Of a stretch of 51,000 nt of DNA, positions 17,401 to 31,391 are shown in pieces. Source of the DNA: an uncultured Methanobacterium sp. (GTDB lineage Archaea > Methanobacteriota > Methanobacteria > Methanobacteriales > Methanobacteriaceae); assembly GCF_963666025.1 (NCBI RefSeq), contig NZ_OY762552.1:1864001-1915000 (forward strand), written 5' to 3'. The notes beneath the pieces were generated by a model. That model made no database searches. It was not told where the DNA came from and was given only the letters and a program-made list of their open reading frames with translations. Position numbers and translations under genes: made by a program. The first letter of the stretch is position 1; every line of letters starts with the position of its first letter.

Positions 17401-19620
17401 TTATTCAATGCAAGTCTTCCGTGGATGATCGAGATAATGTTTTAGTGTGGTCACGTTTACATGTAATCGACTTTGTTCATTCGGTGGAAGCGCAGATCTA
17501 TCAAATCTTTTCTTATTTGATAACATACTCATTTCTATAATAGCTTCCATGGATCTAACCCCATGTTCATATTTAGGAACTTCAATTAATGCGTTTAGAA
17601 CAGAATTATCAATATGAGCTTCTTTTCTACCGTTTGAACATTTAAAAATGTTTTTTGCATTTTTTTCGAGAATATTTCTTAAAACAAATGCTCTTCGTAT
17701 CATATAATGATTATCTTCTTCTTCTGAAGGATATATCCTAATTTTGGGTGGGTATACCCTTATTTTCAAAATATTTCTTAATTTGATATTAAGGTATTTA
17801 CCTTCATTGGAGTATTTTTTATTCCTACCTGGTTTTTTATTGATACCTTCTATGTCCACATGCCCCCTCAATCTACTTACAAAATCAGAACCTTTATCCT
17901 TAGTTTTATCTTTGTTAAATTCATCAAAAGTTTTTTTAGTACCTCCCGCGAATACAAAAATACATTTACCTATAGGGTGAATTGTATCCCCTGTTTTAAA
18001 TTTTCCGTCATTCATTGGGGCTAAAAAATATTTTAACCAAGCAAAATTGTCTCCATTAAGTTTAGAATCAAATTCATCAAAAAAAACCAATGGTATTTTA
18101 CCATCTAAAACAGTGCTCTGAACAATATGGAAAGCATTAAACAAATCTTTCGGTGATTGAAATTGGGATAGATTAAATTCTAATGGTTCGATATCTTTTC
18201 TAATAGTTTTAGCAATTTGTTTAACAGCAAACGATTTACCAGTTCCAGGAGGTCCAAAAACAGCTATAGATAATGGAATATTCGTTTTTTTATGTATATA
18301 TTCATTTATAAGATTTTTAATGCTTTGAAAACTTTCAATTTCACTCCGGTCTGCAGTACTTAATTTATTGAACTTGGCGATTGGCACTCTCAAATTATCG
18401 CTTTCACCATATCTTACTATTTGACATGCAGTTTGATAGATTTTGTCCTGATCTGTACCTATGATATTGTCAATTATTTTCCAACCCTCTTTTTCATATG
18501 TACATTGTTCGATCGACTTAAATTCAGGACCTTCAATTACATTTTGGATGTTTTTAAATGGATAATTCATCTTTTTATAATTTACCGAAATTTCATTTCT
18601 TTTAATAAAACCAATTTTTTGAATTTCACGGCAAGCAACAATCCCTTTTTTAATTCCATTTTCCAAAATTTGATCCTTCTGATATTCATGTATTAATCCT
18701 GAAACAAAAGCACTGCCAAAACCTTGCATTTTACCCGGATATTTTTGTTCAATATCTCCTTCAAAAAATTTTGGATCGAAAAATAAGGTGTATTTTTTCA
18801 TACTGTTATTGTTCTGATAAAGTATTGCACCGTCTACTCCAAATCTAACAATCAAATTTTGACAATCATAAAGTTTCTTAAGCATTAACACATCAGAATT
18901 TTGGTCTTTATTATTTTCAATTTTTTCTGGAATTTTTTCCATTTCTTTCAAAAAATCATAGGCAGTCCTTTCCCATGATAAACTCCTACTAATACGTAAA
19001 CCACTGTTACGCAAATCTTCAGCAGTTATAATAACAATTAAATTATTTTTATCTTCTATTTTGTCCCAAACCTTAGATATATCTTCATAAGACAAAAATC
19101 TGCTTATTTTGTGAATAAAATATGTATCTGGCCCAATACATTTTTCGATTTGGTTCCAAGAATTTTCATATTCTTTGCCACGGAATCTATTTCCAGAATC
19201 ATCAACTATTACGATAATTCGGGCATGTCCCTCAAAATTATGGAAGTTTAATGCAGGTATTTCGACATTTTCTGGACCTCTAAAACCAAAAAACTGTTTA
19301 ACTCGATAGGGCTCTGGATTTTCTTTTGTTTTATCATACCTTTCCAATACACACATGGAATTCAGTATTTTTGAACTAGAACAAATTTTTTTATGTGTAA
19401 TTATATTATCATAATTAAATGACAATCTAAGAATGTCCGCAAGAAGTAAAGCCCCTCCATTTAAAGATTCAATGTTATATTGATCATAACCTTCTCTCCA
19501 GTTTTCTTGTGAATGTTTATCATCATCTTCCCAATGTAACCAATCTAAGGTCACATCTCCCGCAACAATGATTTTATCTTTTTCAGAGGATTTTTCAGTC
19601 CGTTCAGATTCTTTAGACAT
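17401..19620 (-). CDS. Degenerate PfkB/ribokinase-like domain fused to an AAA ATPase
   Basis: Read from the ATG at 19620 (preceded by AGGTGTG) the protein has 739 residues. Residues about 17-340 show PfkB landmarks in order: IIVAGDVTLDW, an NGGALLLAD segment where ribokinases have GGA.N.A, LIVRFGVDGAILY, and GFGSAFVSGL near 300-309. In active sugar kinases the last motif is GAGDxF; here the catalytic Asp is Ser, so the domain probably senses or binds rather than phosphorylates. After a linker, residues about 450-560 form an AAA module with GPPGTGKS (456-463), LVFFDEFDS (511-519) and a sensor-like FVFAGGTKKTF. A basic C-terminal region ends with HGVRSMEAIIEMS, resembling an AAA lid/sensor 2 segment. 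The coding DNA is AT-rich, unlike hsdR. Convergent to the restriction operon, no obvious operon partner. Function unknown; a defence role is inferred from context. Confidence 0.7.
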   Translation of the reverse strand: MSKESERTEKSSEKDKIIVAGDVTLDWLHWEDDDKHSQENWREGYDQYNIESLNGGALLLADILRLSFNYDNIITHKKICSSSKILNSMCVLERYDKTKENPEPYRVKQFFGFRGPENVEIPALNFHNFEGHARIIVIVDDSGNRFRGKEYENSWNQIEKCIGPDTYFIHKISRFLSYEDISKVWDKIEDKNNLIVIITAEDLRNSGLRISRSLSWERTAYDFLKEMEKIPEKIENNKDQNSDVLMLKKLYDCQNLIVRFGVDGAILYQNNNSMKKYTLFFDPKFFEGDIEQKYPGKMQGFGSAFVSGLIHEYQKDQILENGIKKGIVACREIQKIGFIKRNEISVNYKKMNYPFKNIQNVIEGPEFKSIEQCTYEKEGWKIIDNIIGTDQDKIYQTACQIVRYGESDNLRVPIAKFNKLSTADRSEIESFQSIKNLINEYIHKKTNIPLSIAVFGPPGTGKSFAVKQIAKTIRKDIEPLEFNLSQFQSPKDLFNAFHIVQSTVLDGKIPLVFFDEFDSKLNGDNFAWLKYFLAPMNDGKFKTGDTIHPIGKCIFVFAGGTKKTFDEFNKDKTKDKGSDFVSRLRGHVDIEGINKKPGRNKKYSNEGKYLNIKLRNILKIRVYPPKIRIYPSEEEDNHYMIRRAFVLRNILEKNAKNIFKCSNGRKEAHIDNSVLNALIEVPKYEHGVRSMEAIIEMSMLSNKKRFDRSALPPNEQSRLHVNVTTLKHYLDHPRKTCIE

Positions 19621-19855
19621 AAGCACACCTATGATATCTGTCAAATGTACGAATGATCATCTTTTAAAATAAATATTACTTATATATTTCCTATTATGTT
19701 TAAAATAAAATATAGATCTATAATTTTCAATGATATAACTCAAAATATATCACAAATTAAACGATTATGAATAAGAAGATAAGTACTTACTGTATTTAAA
19801 GGTAGTATTATAAATTTGTCCAATTAAACTCCTTACTAGATAAGATAGGGGATAA

Positions 19856-20062
19856 AGTTCTCATTTAATACTTTGCAACTTTTGGGGAGATTGTGAAGAA
19901 ACCTTAAGTAAGGTAATCTCCGATAAAAATTATATCTGGACCAAGGACCATGTGAAAAACTACATGACTGATGCTAACCTGAAAGAAGAGGTTTCTCTTG
20001 AGGGAATGAAACCAGTTTTGAGTGATTCTAAATTTAAAACAATAATTAAACAGTTAAAATAG
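19856..20062 (+). pseudogene. Remnant of an unidentified coding sequence
   Basis: The frame is open for 68 codons up to a TAG at 20060, with protein-like content such as FWGDCEETLSKVISDKNYIW and a lysine-rich end KFKTIIKQLK. No ATG, GTG or TTG is available before a GTG near codon 33. It looks like the 3' end of a gene whose 5' part is lost. It directly precedes the Mrr-type endonuclease gene, in a spot where defence genes are often gained and lost. I cannot name the family. A short leader ORF starting at that GTG is the alternative. Confidence 0.4.
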
Positions 20063-20086
20063 TTAGGGGGAATTCAAATTAAAAAA

Positions 20087-21070
20087 ATGTGGATGGTAAG
20101 AGCAGGCGAAGGAGCTTTTTTAATTGACCGTTTTAAAAATGAAAATAAAGTTGTGATAGGATGGGAAATAGGCGATCTGACAAATGTTAAAAATCTGGAT
20201 GAAATCAAAAATTTGTTAAGAGAACATTCAGACTGGAAAGATGGTCAAATAAACATTGCAGCATCTCAGATCAGTAAATTTCGTTTTGATTTTAAAAAAA
20301 ATGACTATGTGATTTCTTATGACCCACAAGAACGTGTATATTTAGTGGGTGAACTCTCGTCAGACTATATGTACGATGATAAGTTTTATCCAGATAATCC
20401 TTTGGAATATTGTGATGTAAGACTGGTAAATTGGTTAGGAACTGTAAATCGAGATGATCTTTCCACTTCCACCAAAAATACATTAGGGGCCATATCCACA
20501 ATATTCAAAATTAATCCCACTGCATCCAAAGAGATTCTCGATGCTCTTAAGGGAATTAAACACTCTGAAGGGGAAGAAGCGGAAGATGAGGAACTAATCA
20601 GTTTAAAACAGGATATATTAGCTAAATCCCAGGAATTTATCAAAGATAAAATGTTAGATCTTGGTTGGGAAGAAATGCAGGAGTTAGTTGCCGGTGTGCT
20701 TAGAGCAATGGGCTACAAGACAATAGTATCTTCCAAAGGACCAGATCGTGGCCGTGACATTTTAGCTTCGCCAGACGGTCTGGGACTAAGTGAACCACGA
20801 ATAGTAGTTGAAGTAAAACATAGGAAAGGTCAAATGGGATCTCCTGAGATTAGGAGCTTTACTGGTGGTTTAAGACCTGGTGATAAAGGTTTGTATGTAT
20901 CTACAGGAGGATACAGTAAAGAGGCAAAGTATGAAGGTGAAAGATCTAATAATCCAGTCACACTCGTAGATGCAGACATGCTCGTCAGCCTAATAATCCA
21001 GTACTATGATAAGTTTGATACTGATGCAAGGTCTTTAATTCCTTTGACTAAGATTTATTGGCCAACTTAA
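20087..21070 (+). CDS. Mrr-type restriction endonuclease
   Basis: The 327-residue protein has an N-terminal domain opening MWMVRAGEGAFLIDRF, common at the front of archaeal and bacterial Mrr-like nucleases, a glutamate-rich linker around residue 165, and a C-terminal Mrr catalytic domain. There, GPDRGRDI (Asp224) followed by VVEVKHRKG (Glu242, Lys244) forms the PD-(D/E)xK active site, and a downstream GSPEIRSF...GLYVSTGGYSKEA is typical of the fold. Mrr enzymes cut modified or foreign DNA. The AGGGGG ribosome binding site (20065-20070) is 16 bases from the ATG at 20087 but only seven from an in-frame ATT at 20078, so a non-canonical ATT start giving three extra residues is possible. Part of the defence island. 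Confidence 0.88.
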   Translation: MWMVRAGEGAFLIDRFKNENKVVIGWEIGDLTNVKNLDEIKNLLREHSDWKDGQINIAASQISKFRFDFKKNDYVISYDPQERVYLVGELSSDYMYDDKFYPDNPLEYCDVRLVNWLGTVNRDDLSTSTKNTLGAISTIFKINPTASKEILDALKGIKHSEGEEAEDEELISLKQDILAKSQEFIKDKMLDLGWEEMQELVAGVLRAMGYKTIVSSKGPDRGRDILASPDGLGLSEPRIVVEVKHRKGQMGSPEIRSFTGGLRPGDKGLYVSTGGYSKEAKYEGERSNNPVTLVDADMLVSLIIQYYDKFDTDARSLIPLTKIYWPT

Positions 21071-21133
21071 CTTAATTATCAGGGGATTAAGCTGGTGTTT
21101 GATGAATTAAATCAACTAAAAACAAATAATCTC

Positions 21134-21156
21134 AAAAGGGCCCATAGCTCTTTTTT
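21134..21156 (+). terminator. Possible terminator downstream of the Mrr-type gene
   Basis: AAAAGGGC and GCTCTTTTTT can pair imperfectly and end in a six-T run, about 65-85 bases after the endonuclease stop codon. Confidence 0.3.
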
Positions 21157-21286
21157 AGGATAGAGGATTTCAAAGGATTTTCCATCATCTTTTCCTACAG
21201 GGTGGAATTTCTCGCAACTATAGCCATAACAGTATTATAAAATAAAAATCATTAGTATGTAAAGATAAATTAGGGGGATGTAAATT

Positions 21287-21463
21287 ATGGACAACAACCA
21301 AAAAAACTTTGTTTTGTATATATTGGGAGTAGTAGGGCTTTTAATTTTGCTTGGAGGAATATTTGGTCTTTATGATTGGAAATATGGCGTAATTATAGCT
21401 GTAGTAATCTGGGTAATAGGCGGTGCTTACCGAACGTACTTTGGTGTCCCCTCTAACAGATAG
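21287..21463 (+). CDS. Small two-helix membrane protein (58 residues)
   Basis: The ATG at 21287 follows a strong TAGGGGGATG ribosome binding site (21271-21280). The product starts MDNNQKNFVLY, has a hydrophobic helix (LYILGVVGLLILLGGIFG), a short YDWKYG turn, a second helix (VIIAVVIWVIGGAYR) and a short polar tail. It is a plausible small membrane protein, such as the simple two-helix proteins common in methanogens. No family is recognised. It lies between the Mrr-type nuclease and another small gene; co-function is not shown by the sequence. Confidence 0.7.
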   Translation: MDNNQKNFVLYILGVVGLLILLGGIFGLYDWKYGVIIAVVIWVIGGAYRTYFGVPSNR

Positions 21464-22025
21464 AAGTCTAAAATTTTAAATCTATTTTATCTCTTTTTTT
21501 CACAAGTAAAAATAGCAGTAACCCTTGCATTTTACGTAATTATTTTTCCCTTAATTTTTTTGATCTTAGGAAATGACTATGGTAAATTTCTAAATTTCTT
21601 ATTTTCAGAATTATGGAGAATTTATCCCTAAAATTACAAACTAATTCACGAGTTGCAAGAATATATCTAAATGGACAAAAAATGTAACCTTTTTTAATTC
21701 AACAGATCACAAATATTAAATATTGAAAAGTGTATTTCAATTAAATAAGGAGAATTTCTATAAACACTTCGGTATTTGGTTTTAATCTAAGTGTATAGAT
21801 TATTTAAATGTGTTTTTATAGAATTTGCCATGTTTAATATGGTATTTTTGAGTATAGGAATATTCGAAAATTGTCGATGAAATATTTGTCAATCGATGAC
21901 TATACTCATGTAAAACGTTTGGGTGATAAGTTAAACTTTCATTGATTGGGAAACCTTAATCGATGGGGGAATTTTCTTCTCAACCAGATAAACCGTTGAA
22001 ATTAAGTAAATTTAGAGGGATTTAA
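21464..22025. other. AT-rich spacer with an imperfect hairpin
   Basis: No gene is visible. An imperfect inverted repeat joins 21755-21767 and 21810-21825 (GTGTTT and ATAGAA segments with a two-base bulge), and several short TCGATGA/ATCGATG words occur at 21870-21965. This could be a structured leader of the gene starting at 22026 or nothing more than AT-rich sequence. Confidence 0.3.
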
Positions 22026-22247
22026 TTGATAAGCGTAGGTAAAAAAGTAAAAAATGTAAAATTAGGATTTGAAGGTGTTGTGGTTGATAAGAAAGAACGA
22101 ATACATCCACATAAGGTCTACTTTGAACAAAAAATGACCATAACTCCACCTGCAACTGATGGATCATGGTATACCAAGATGTATCTAGTTAAAAATCCTA
22201 CCGAAGGTAGTATGTGGTTTGAGGAAAAAAGCTTAATTGAAATATAA
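22026..22247 (+). CDS. Small basic protein of unknown function (73 residues)
   Basis: The TTG start at 22026 is five bases after GAGGGA. The sequence is mostly predicted beta-strand (VGKKVKNVKLGFEGVVVD, then KVYFEQKMTITPP, MYLVKN, MWFEEKSLIEI), which suggests a small SH3-like barrel of the kind that binds nucleic acid or protein peptides. That fold guess is inference. No family recognised, no enzymatic motif. It stands alone between the small membrane protein and the convergent ATPase gene. Confidence 0.6.
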   Translation: MISVGKKVKNVKLGFEGVVVDKKERIHPHKVYFEQKMTITPPATDGSWYTKMYLVKNPTEGSMWFEEKSLIEI

Positions 22248-22460
22248 TCTGTTTTTTTTAAAAGATTAAAACACTTAAAGCTGGTAAAGGTCTTATCTCA
22301 GATGGTAATTTTATCATTTCTTTCTTTTTTTATTTTGTCATTCATATTCATTGAATAATAATCAATTTTGATAAGGTTGTTAAAAAGCCTTCAAGCAGGG
22401 TATTTTACTTCCTTCTCTTAATATGAGTGATTTTTAAACAAAGTAAAATCAGATCTTATC

Positions 22461-23912
22461 CTAAATAAAGGAGAAAGTCACCAGTGGGATATAAATTACA
22501 TTTCCCTCTTTTTTAATTTTACTGGTCGTATTGGAGATTACAATTCCATATTCAGATTTATATCTGGTAATGGCCCGGTTTATCTGGGTTCTATCTTTTT
22601 CTCCAACACCCACCTCAACCGGTATCACACCATCATCTGCAGTCTGAAGCAGGAAATCAACACCTTTATTGGCGGGGTCATAAAAAATACCTAAAGGCCT
22701 GTGGACTGTTTCTTTCATTCTGAAAAAATAGGACGCAACCAGACTTTCAGCTAAAACTCCCAATAATTTCCTATCCCTTCTATTGTATTTACCTAACTTG
22801 AATCTTATAGCTGCATTCACTGTTGGAGACAGGAAATAATATTTCCAGGATTTTCTAACCACTTTCCCGGCAGTACCATAGGGTTTTACACTGAAAACCA
22901 GGTGTGTCAGCTCCAGTATGTTAAGTATTTCCCGGATTAATCGGGGGGATTTTCCCAGTTTAGTGGCTAGTTTTGCATCAGAAGTTCCACCTGGATCCTG
23001 CAGAGCTAAAAATGTGATAACACGGGAAATAACAGACCTTGATTCTGTATTAAAAGATTTTAGGGAAAAAACATCCTTTTCCACCACCCGGTTAACAATG
23101 GTAAAAACCCTTTCATAGACTTCGTTTCTTTCCATATTCAAAGCAAAAGGAAAGTCCAGGCATAATAAAAAGTTTTCCCACTCTTTCTCCACAGGTTTAC
23201 TTAAAACCAGCAGATTTTTCTTCATCTCATTTTCTTTTCTGGATGCTCCTTCTACGGAGCTGTCATCACCCTTAAAAATTAAATCCATTAAACTGCTGGA
23301 AAAATCATCTGGTGGGTTGATATTATTTTTCAACAGGTTATATTCCCCGAAATTCATGGGAAATACTGGTTCTTTTTCAATTCTTCGTGCAGCATCCACA
23401 TTCATCTCCAAACTCAGTGCTGAAGAACCAGTGAAAATAAGGAATATTTTCTTGCTCTGGTCATAGAATATCTTACCGGTCCTGGACCATTCTTTATCAT
23501 AGTGAGATTCATCCAGGAAAATAAACAGTTCTTTTTCCAGATATACCGGTGAAGTTTCATGAACTTCACCAACGAACACATCTATTGCTTCAAAAATTCC
23601 AGTCCCTAAATAGGTGCTTAACTCATCAACTGAAAGGTAAAGGATCCTATCTGAATCTACGCCTTTTTCTTTTTTCAAATATTCATAAATCTGGAATAAA
23701 ATCGTTGTCTTCCCAACACCCCTTAATCCTGGCATAATAAGAAATCTATTTTCAACATAACCATCTAAAAACTCATCAACGTACTTTTTAACCTGAAAAT
23801 ATGTTTTTCTATGTTCAAAAGGAACATTCCCTGCCCGGGTACTATCCTGTGATAACTTTTCTGCCTCAGCTAACTTTGCAAAGACATAATTTAACATATC
23901 TTCAGAATTCAT
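22461..23912 (-). CDS. AAA ATPase with DUF4143-like C-terminal domain
   Basis: From the second Met (ATG at 23912, preceded by AGGTGA at seven bases) the protein has 483 residues; an ATG at 23933 has no ribosome binding site. The N-terminal part has Walker A GLRGVGKTT and a Walker B-like ELFIFLDESHYDKEWS, followed by LIFTGSSAL, the pattern of the archaeal/bacterial AAA_14 family. A winged-helix segment (LATKLGKSPRLIREILNILE) and a C-terminal domain with GVDFLL...IPVEVGVG follow. That last motif resembles a PD-(D/E)xK core, but the Lys is replaced by Gly, so nuclease activity is doubtful. Such ATPases are common in archaeal genomes, often near mobile or defence genes; substrates are mostly unknown. 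Confidence 0.85.
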   Translation of the reverse strand: MNSEDMLNYVFAKLAEAEKLSQDSTRAGNVPFEHRKTYFQVKKYVDEFLDGYVENRFLIMPGLRGVGKTTILFQIYEYLKKEKGVDSDRILYLSVDELSTYLGTGIFEAIDVFVGEVHETSPVYLEKELFIFLDESHYDKEWSRTGKIFYDQSKKIFLIFTGSSALSLEMNVDAARRIEKEPVFPMNFGEYNLLKNNINPPDDFSSSLMDLIFKGDDSSVEGASRKENEMKKNLLVLSKPVEKEWENFLLCLDFPFALNMERNEVYERVFTIVNRVVEKDVFSLKSFNTESRSVISRVITFLALQDPGGTSDAKLATKLGKSPRLIREILNILELTHLVFSVKPYGTAGKVVRKSWKYYFLSPTVNAAIRFKLGKYNRRDRKLLGVLAESLVASYFFRMKETVHRPLGIFYDPANKGVDFLLQTADDGVIPVEVGVGEKDRTQINRAITRYKSEYGIVISNTTSKIKKEGNVIYIPLVTFSFI

Positions 23913-23933
23913 GGGAGATTCACCTATATCCAT

Positions 23934-24439
23934 TTGAGTTAAATAAGATCTTTATATATTTCTGTATATAATTTTATGCCATTTTTATATATTTTTGTAT
24001 ATATCTATTTATATATAATTATTTATTTTTATATACATCCAGATCACAAACTATACTGTAGGTTGAGGAAATTAACTTACTCATTACTGGATGAGTGAAA
24101 ATAATCTACACTATTTCTTATAAAAATACAGGAAACCATTGGTATTGTTACTGAAAATGAGAATCTTGGAACAGAATAAAATATCCAGAAGATTTCATGT
24201 GGCCTTATCCCATTCATTTTTTTATTATTAGATTACCTCCAGATCCTTAGATTACATCCTGATCCCCGGTCAAAAATTCTTAATAGTACTAAGTTCTACA
24301 AAGTGGAATTTCACTTATTGTAAAAATTCAGTAAAAAAGCAGTACAAACAAATAAAAATTTTTAATAAAAACCTGGAACTAATAAATAAATGTTAGAAAT
24401 ATTAAAAAGCTGATATTTTTCTTTGAAAAAATTAGTGTG
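23934..24439. other. Very AT-rich intergenic region with TATATA-type repeats
   Basis: About 23950-24030 is an irregular TATATATTTNTGTATATA repeat that reads similarly on both strands and likely contains the minus-strand promoter of the ATPase gene. I see no gene between it and katG. Confidence 0.4.
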
Positions 24440-24505
24440 AAATATTAGTAAGGAAGTTCTGGATTAGTAAGAAAGCTTTGATTAGTAAGGAAACTCTGGA
24501 TAAAA
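24440..24505. repeat. Three imperfect copies of an ATTAGTAAGGAA-type unit
   Basis: ATTAGTAAG(G/A)AA recurs about every 20-22 bases at roughly 24443, 24464 and 24482, each copy followed by a CTTTG or CTCTGG/TTCTGG word. It lies just upstream of katG and may be part of its control region. Confidence 0.5.
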
Positions 24506-24556
24506 CACGAAATTCTACATTCTTTGAATTGAACGTGAAAGTAAGAGAGTGAAATT

Positions 24557-26722
<2,166 letters not shown>

Positions 26723-26893
26723 TTTGGGTTTACCCCCCAACTAGACACCAAACTTTTTTTTATTATTTGGTAATGAAAACCAGAACTCTGTATTGGATAA
26801 AGTGAATATTTTTTCAGGGGCTTAAGTGAGTATTTTTTTTCAAGTGCTATTAATTGATATTTTTTTAATTGGAGAGTTGTATTTTTCACAGGG

Positions 26894-28244
<1,351 letters not shown>

Positions 28245-28355
28245 TAACCACCCAATGAATAAAGTACGGGCTGACCATACTATGAATGAGCCATGTAAAC
28301 GTTCAATATCGATGGTTCTACCGATATTAATATTATTTTCAAACATTTCTATCAT

Positions 28356-28798
<443 letters not shown>

Positions 28799-28827
28799 CC
28801 AACACCTTTCAAATTCCAAATTAAGTT

Positions 28828-28889
28828 ATACTCATATTTACTTATAAAGATTTGGGTAGATTACCAAAAATATTCAAAAAAATGAGTAT
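28828..28889. promoter_or_regulatory. Promoter of the Lrp-type gene with paired ATACTCAT/ATGAGTAT sites
   Basis: ATACTCAT (28828-28835) and its exact reverse complement ATGAGTAT (28882-28889) flank a TATA-like CTTTATAAG (about 28843-28851, minus strand). The inner site lies between TATA and the expected transcript start. Two sites about five helical turns apart fit binding by an oligomeric Lrp-type regulator to its own promoter. The remainder of 28794-29106 is AT-rich with no gene. Confidence 0.4.
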
Positions 28890-29106
28890 TTTTCTAAGTT
28901 TACATCCTTAGTTTAGAAAATTTCTCAAATATGCATGAATTCATGGTAAAATCAAATAAGCAGATTAAATAAGTTTTAATCAATTTAAAGTGATAATATA
29001 CATTAAAATAGGCTTTAGAGAAATTAATTAAGTTAAAAAAAGTAAAATTTTTAATTTAGGATCAAATAAGCTTAAACTGGTAACCGAAAAAGGTTAGATT
29101 TTTAGT

Positions 29107-29712
<606 letters not shown>

Positions 29713-30041
29713 CTTTCATCCTCCAAATATATCTAAGTTTAATAAACTATAATATGAATACTTTAAAAATCTTTTCATAACAACTGATCTCTAGTAATTC
29801 CTCTCAAATATAGTTATATTATTTTTGCATGGCTTAATTTAATGGTCCTTATTGGTTTGGTGTGTCTCAAATGATTACATTCCCCACCTAGGTTCACCAA
29901 GGGTGATAAAATGTATGCGAGTGGGAGATGGAAAGCATAGATAATGAAAACTTCCGCTTTAAGACATTGCTTCCTCACTAGATGCATCCCCAAATATTAT
30001 TATTCATAAAAAAACAACTTATAGTAAGGGGGTTGAAAAAA
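29713..30041. other. Divergent intergenic region between the PhoU/TrkA_C gene and tspO
   Basis: The stretch contains AT-rich promoter-like sequence for both genes. One oddly GC-richer segment (about 29875-29945) has only a ten-codon ORF. I see no RNA gene. Confidence 0.3.
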
Positions 30042-30530
30042 ATGGAAAGTTTTGGTAAGAATGATATTTTAAAGCTGGCAGGATCCTTTTTAATTGTTAT
30101 TATTTTTGCAGCCATAGGTAGCCTGGCTACCTTTTCTCAAATACCAACCTGGTATGCGACTCTAATTAGGCCAGAATGGGCACCACCAAACTGGGTGTTC
30201 CCAGTGGTCTGGACTACTCTTTACATCTTAATGGCCCTTGCATTATTCCTGGTCTGGAAGAAAGGTCTGGAAACCAAACCCGCAAAAGTGGCAGTAGCCG
30301 TATTTTTAGTGCAACTGGCCCTAAACGCCCTATGGTCGGTGGTATTCTTCGGACTCCATTCCATTGTAGGGGGATTGGGACTGATAGTAATGCTGTGGGT
30401 ATTAATACTGGCCAACATCATTGTATTCTACCGAATATCCAAATGGGCCGGTATATTCCTCATACCCTACATAATATGGGTGACAATAGCCAGTTACCTC
30501 AATTACACGGTTTACATCCTAAATCCATAG
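30042..30530 (+). CDS. tspO: TspO/MBR family membrane protein
   Basis: Using the ATG at 30042, which follows AAGGGGGTTG, the protein has 162 residues, the normal size for the family, with five predicted membrane helices. Diagnostic motifs are WYATLIRPEWAPPNWVFPVVW in helix I-II (shortened here), NALWSVVFFG and a C-terminal WVTIASYLNYTVYILNP. TspO proteins bind tetrapyrroles and related ligands and take part in stress responses. A frame extension upstream to 29982 lacks a ribosome binding site. It stands between oppositely oriented genes and is probably transcribed alone. Confidence 0.93.
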   Translation: MESFGKNDILKLAGSFLIVIIFAAIGSLATFSQIPTWYATLIRPEWAPPNWVFPVVWTTLYILMALALFLVWKKGLETKPAKVAVAVFLVQLALNALWSVVFFGLHSIVGGLGLIVMLWVLILANIIVFYRISKWAGIFLIPYIIWVTIASYLNYTVYILNP

Positions 30531-30698
30531 TTTAATACATGAAAACTAGGGTTACAATTAATCAATACCCTAATATTCTTTTTTTATTGAGTTGGTTTTT
30601 TGATTCTAAATTTGGTGAATTGTTGAATTAACAGTGTGGTTAAGTTTAAAAATCAGAATCCATATAATTCTAGCACAAAATAAAAAAAAGAGAAAGAT

Positions 30699-31391
30699 AT
30701 GAATAATATGGAACCTGTACCCATAAAATCCCCTCTTAAGGGGGAGTGGATGGTCTTAAATAGCCCTGGCACCAAAGTTCCCAGTCATGGTACTCATTCT
30801 TTTGCAACAACCTATGCCTACGACCTCATGCAGGTTGACTGGACCAAAAAACCGGTTAAATTCCACAGGAAAAGTACTCTGGATCATATTTTAGGCAGAG
30901 TGCATTTGAATGATTGTTACGCTTACGGAAAACCTATTTCTGCACCCATTTCTGGCAGGGTAGTTGAAGCCCTTGACGGATACCCTGAACGCGACCCGGT
31001 ACAGCCACTCCGTGATATTTCAGTGGCCTTCAAGAATGCCTGGTTTTTTAATCCCCGCAAACATAACATCCAGGATATTGCCGGTAATTTCGTTATAATT
31101 CAAGGTGACCAAGCATGGGATGGAGTGTGGGCATTTCTGGGTCATATGAAAACTGGTTCGGTAAAAGTAAAAAACGGCGAGACAATCGAATCAGGTGATC
31201 TCATCGGGAATGTGGGACATTCCGGTAACTCTACAGCTCCTCACCTTCATTTCCAGCTTATGGATGGTCCTGATGCAACCACTGCCCGGGGTATTCCCTG
31301 TTGTTTTGCTGAATATGAATTATGCCAGGATAAACACTGGATTAAGGTAGAAAAGGGAATACCAAAAAACGAGGATAGGATTCGTTTCTAG
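30699..31391 (+). CDS. M23-type metallopeptidase-like protein
   Basis: The 230-residue protein has the M23/LytM fold signature: a first zinc-ligand region SHGTHSFATTYAYDLM (His and Asp), a GHM segment, and the HLHF motif in VGHSGNSTAPHLHFQL. The lipoyl-like hairpin is visible as GETIESGDLIGNVG. Members cleave peptide crosslinks in bacterial walls. Here there is no signal peptide or membrane helix, so the substrate in a pseudomurein-type archaeon is uncertain and may be intracellular. The ATG at 30699 follows AGAGAAAGAT. Confidence 0.88.
   Translation: MNNMEPVPIKSPLKGEWMVLNSPGTKVPSHGTHSFATTYAYDLMQVDWTKKPVKFHRKSTLDHILGRVHLNDCYAYGKPISAPISGRVVEALDGYPERDPVQPLRDISVAFKNAWFFNPRKHNIQDIAGNFVIIQGDQAWDGVWAFLGHMKTGSVKVKNGETIESGDLIGNVGHSGNSTAPHLHFQLMDGPDATTARGIPCCFAEYELCQDKHWIKVEKGIPKNEDRIRF

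Noticed and set aside
21095..21163. Short frame GTG...TAG after the Mrr-type gene with an AGGGGA site
   Set aside because: Only 22 codons, overlapping a possible terminator; no evidence of translation.
29875..29945. GC-richer segment upstream of tspO as an RNA gene
   Set aside because: I could not fold it into a convincing structure or match it to a known RNA.
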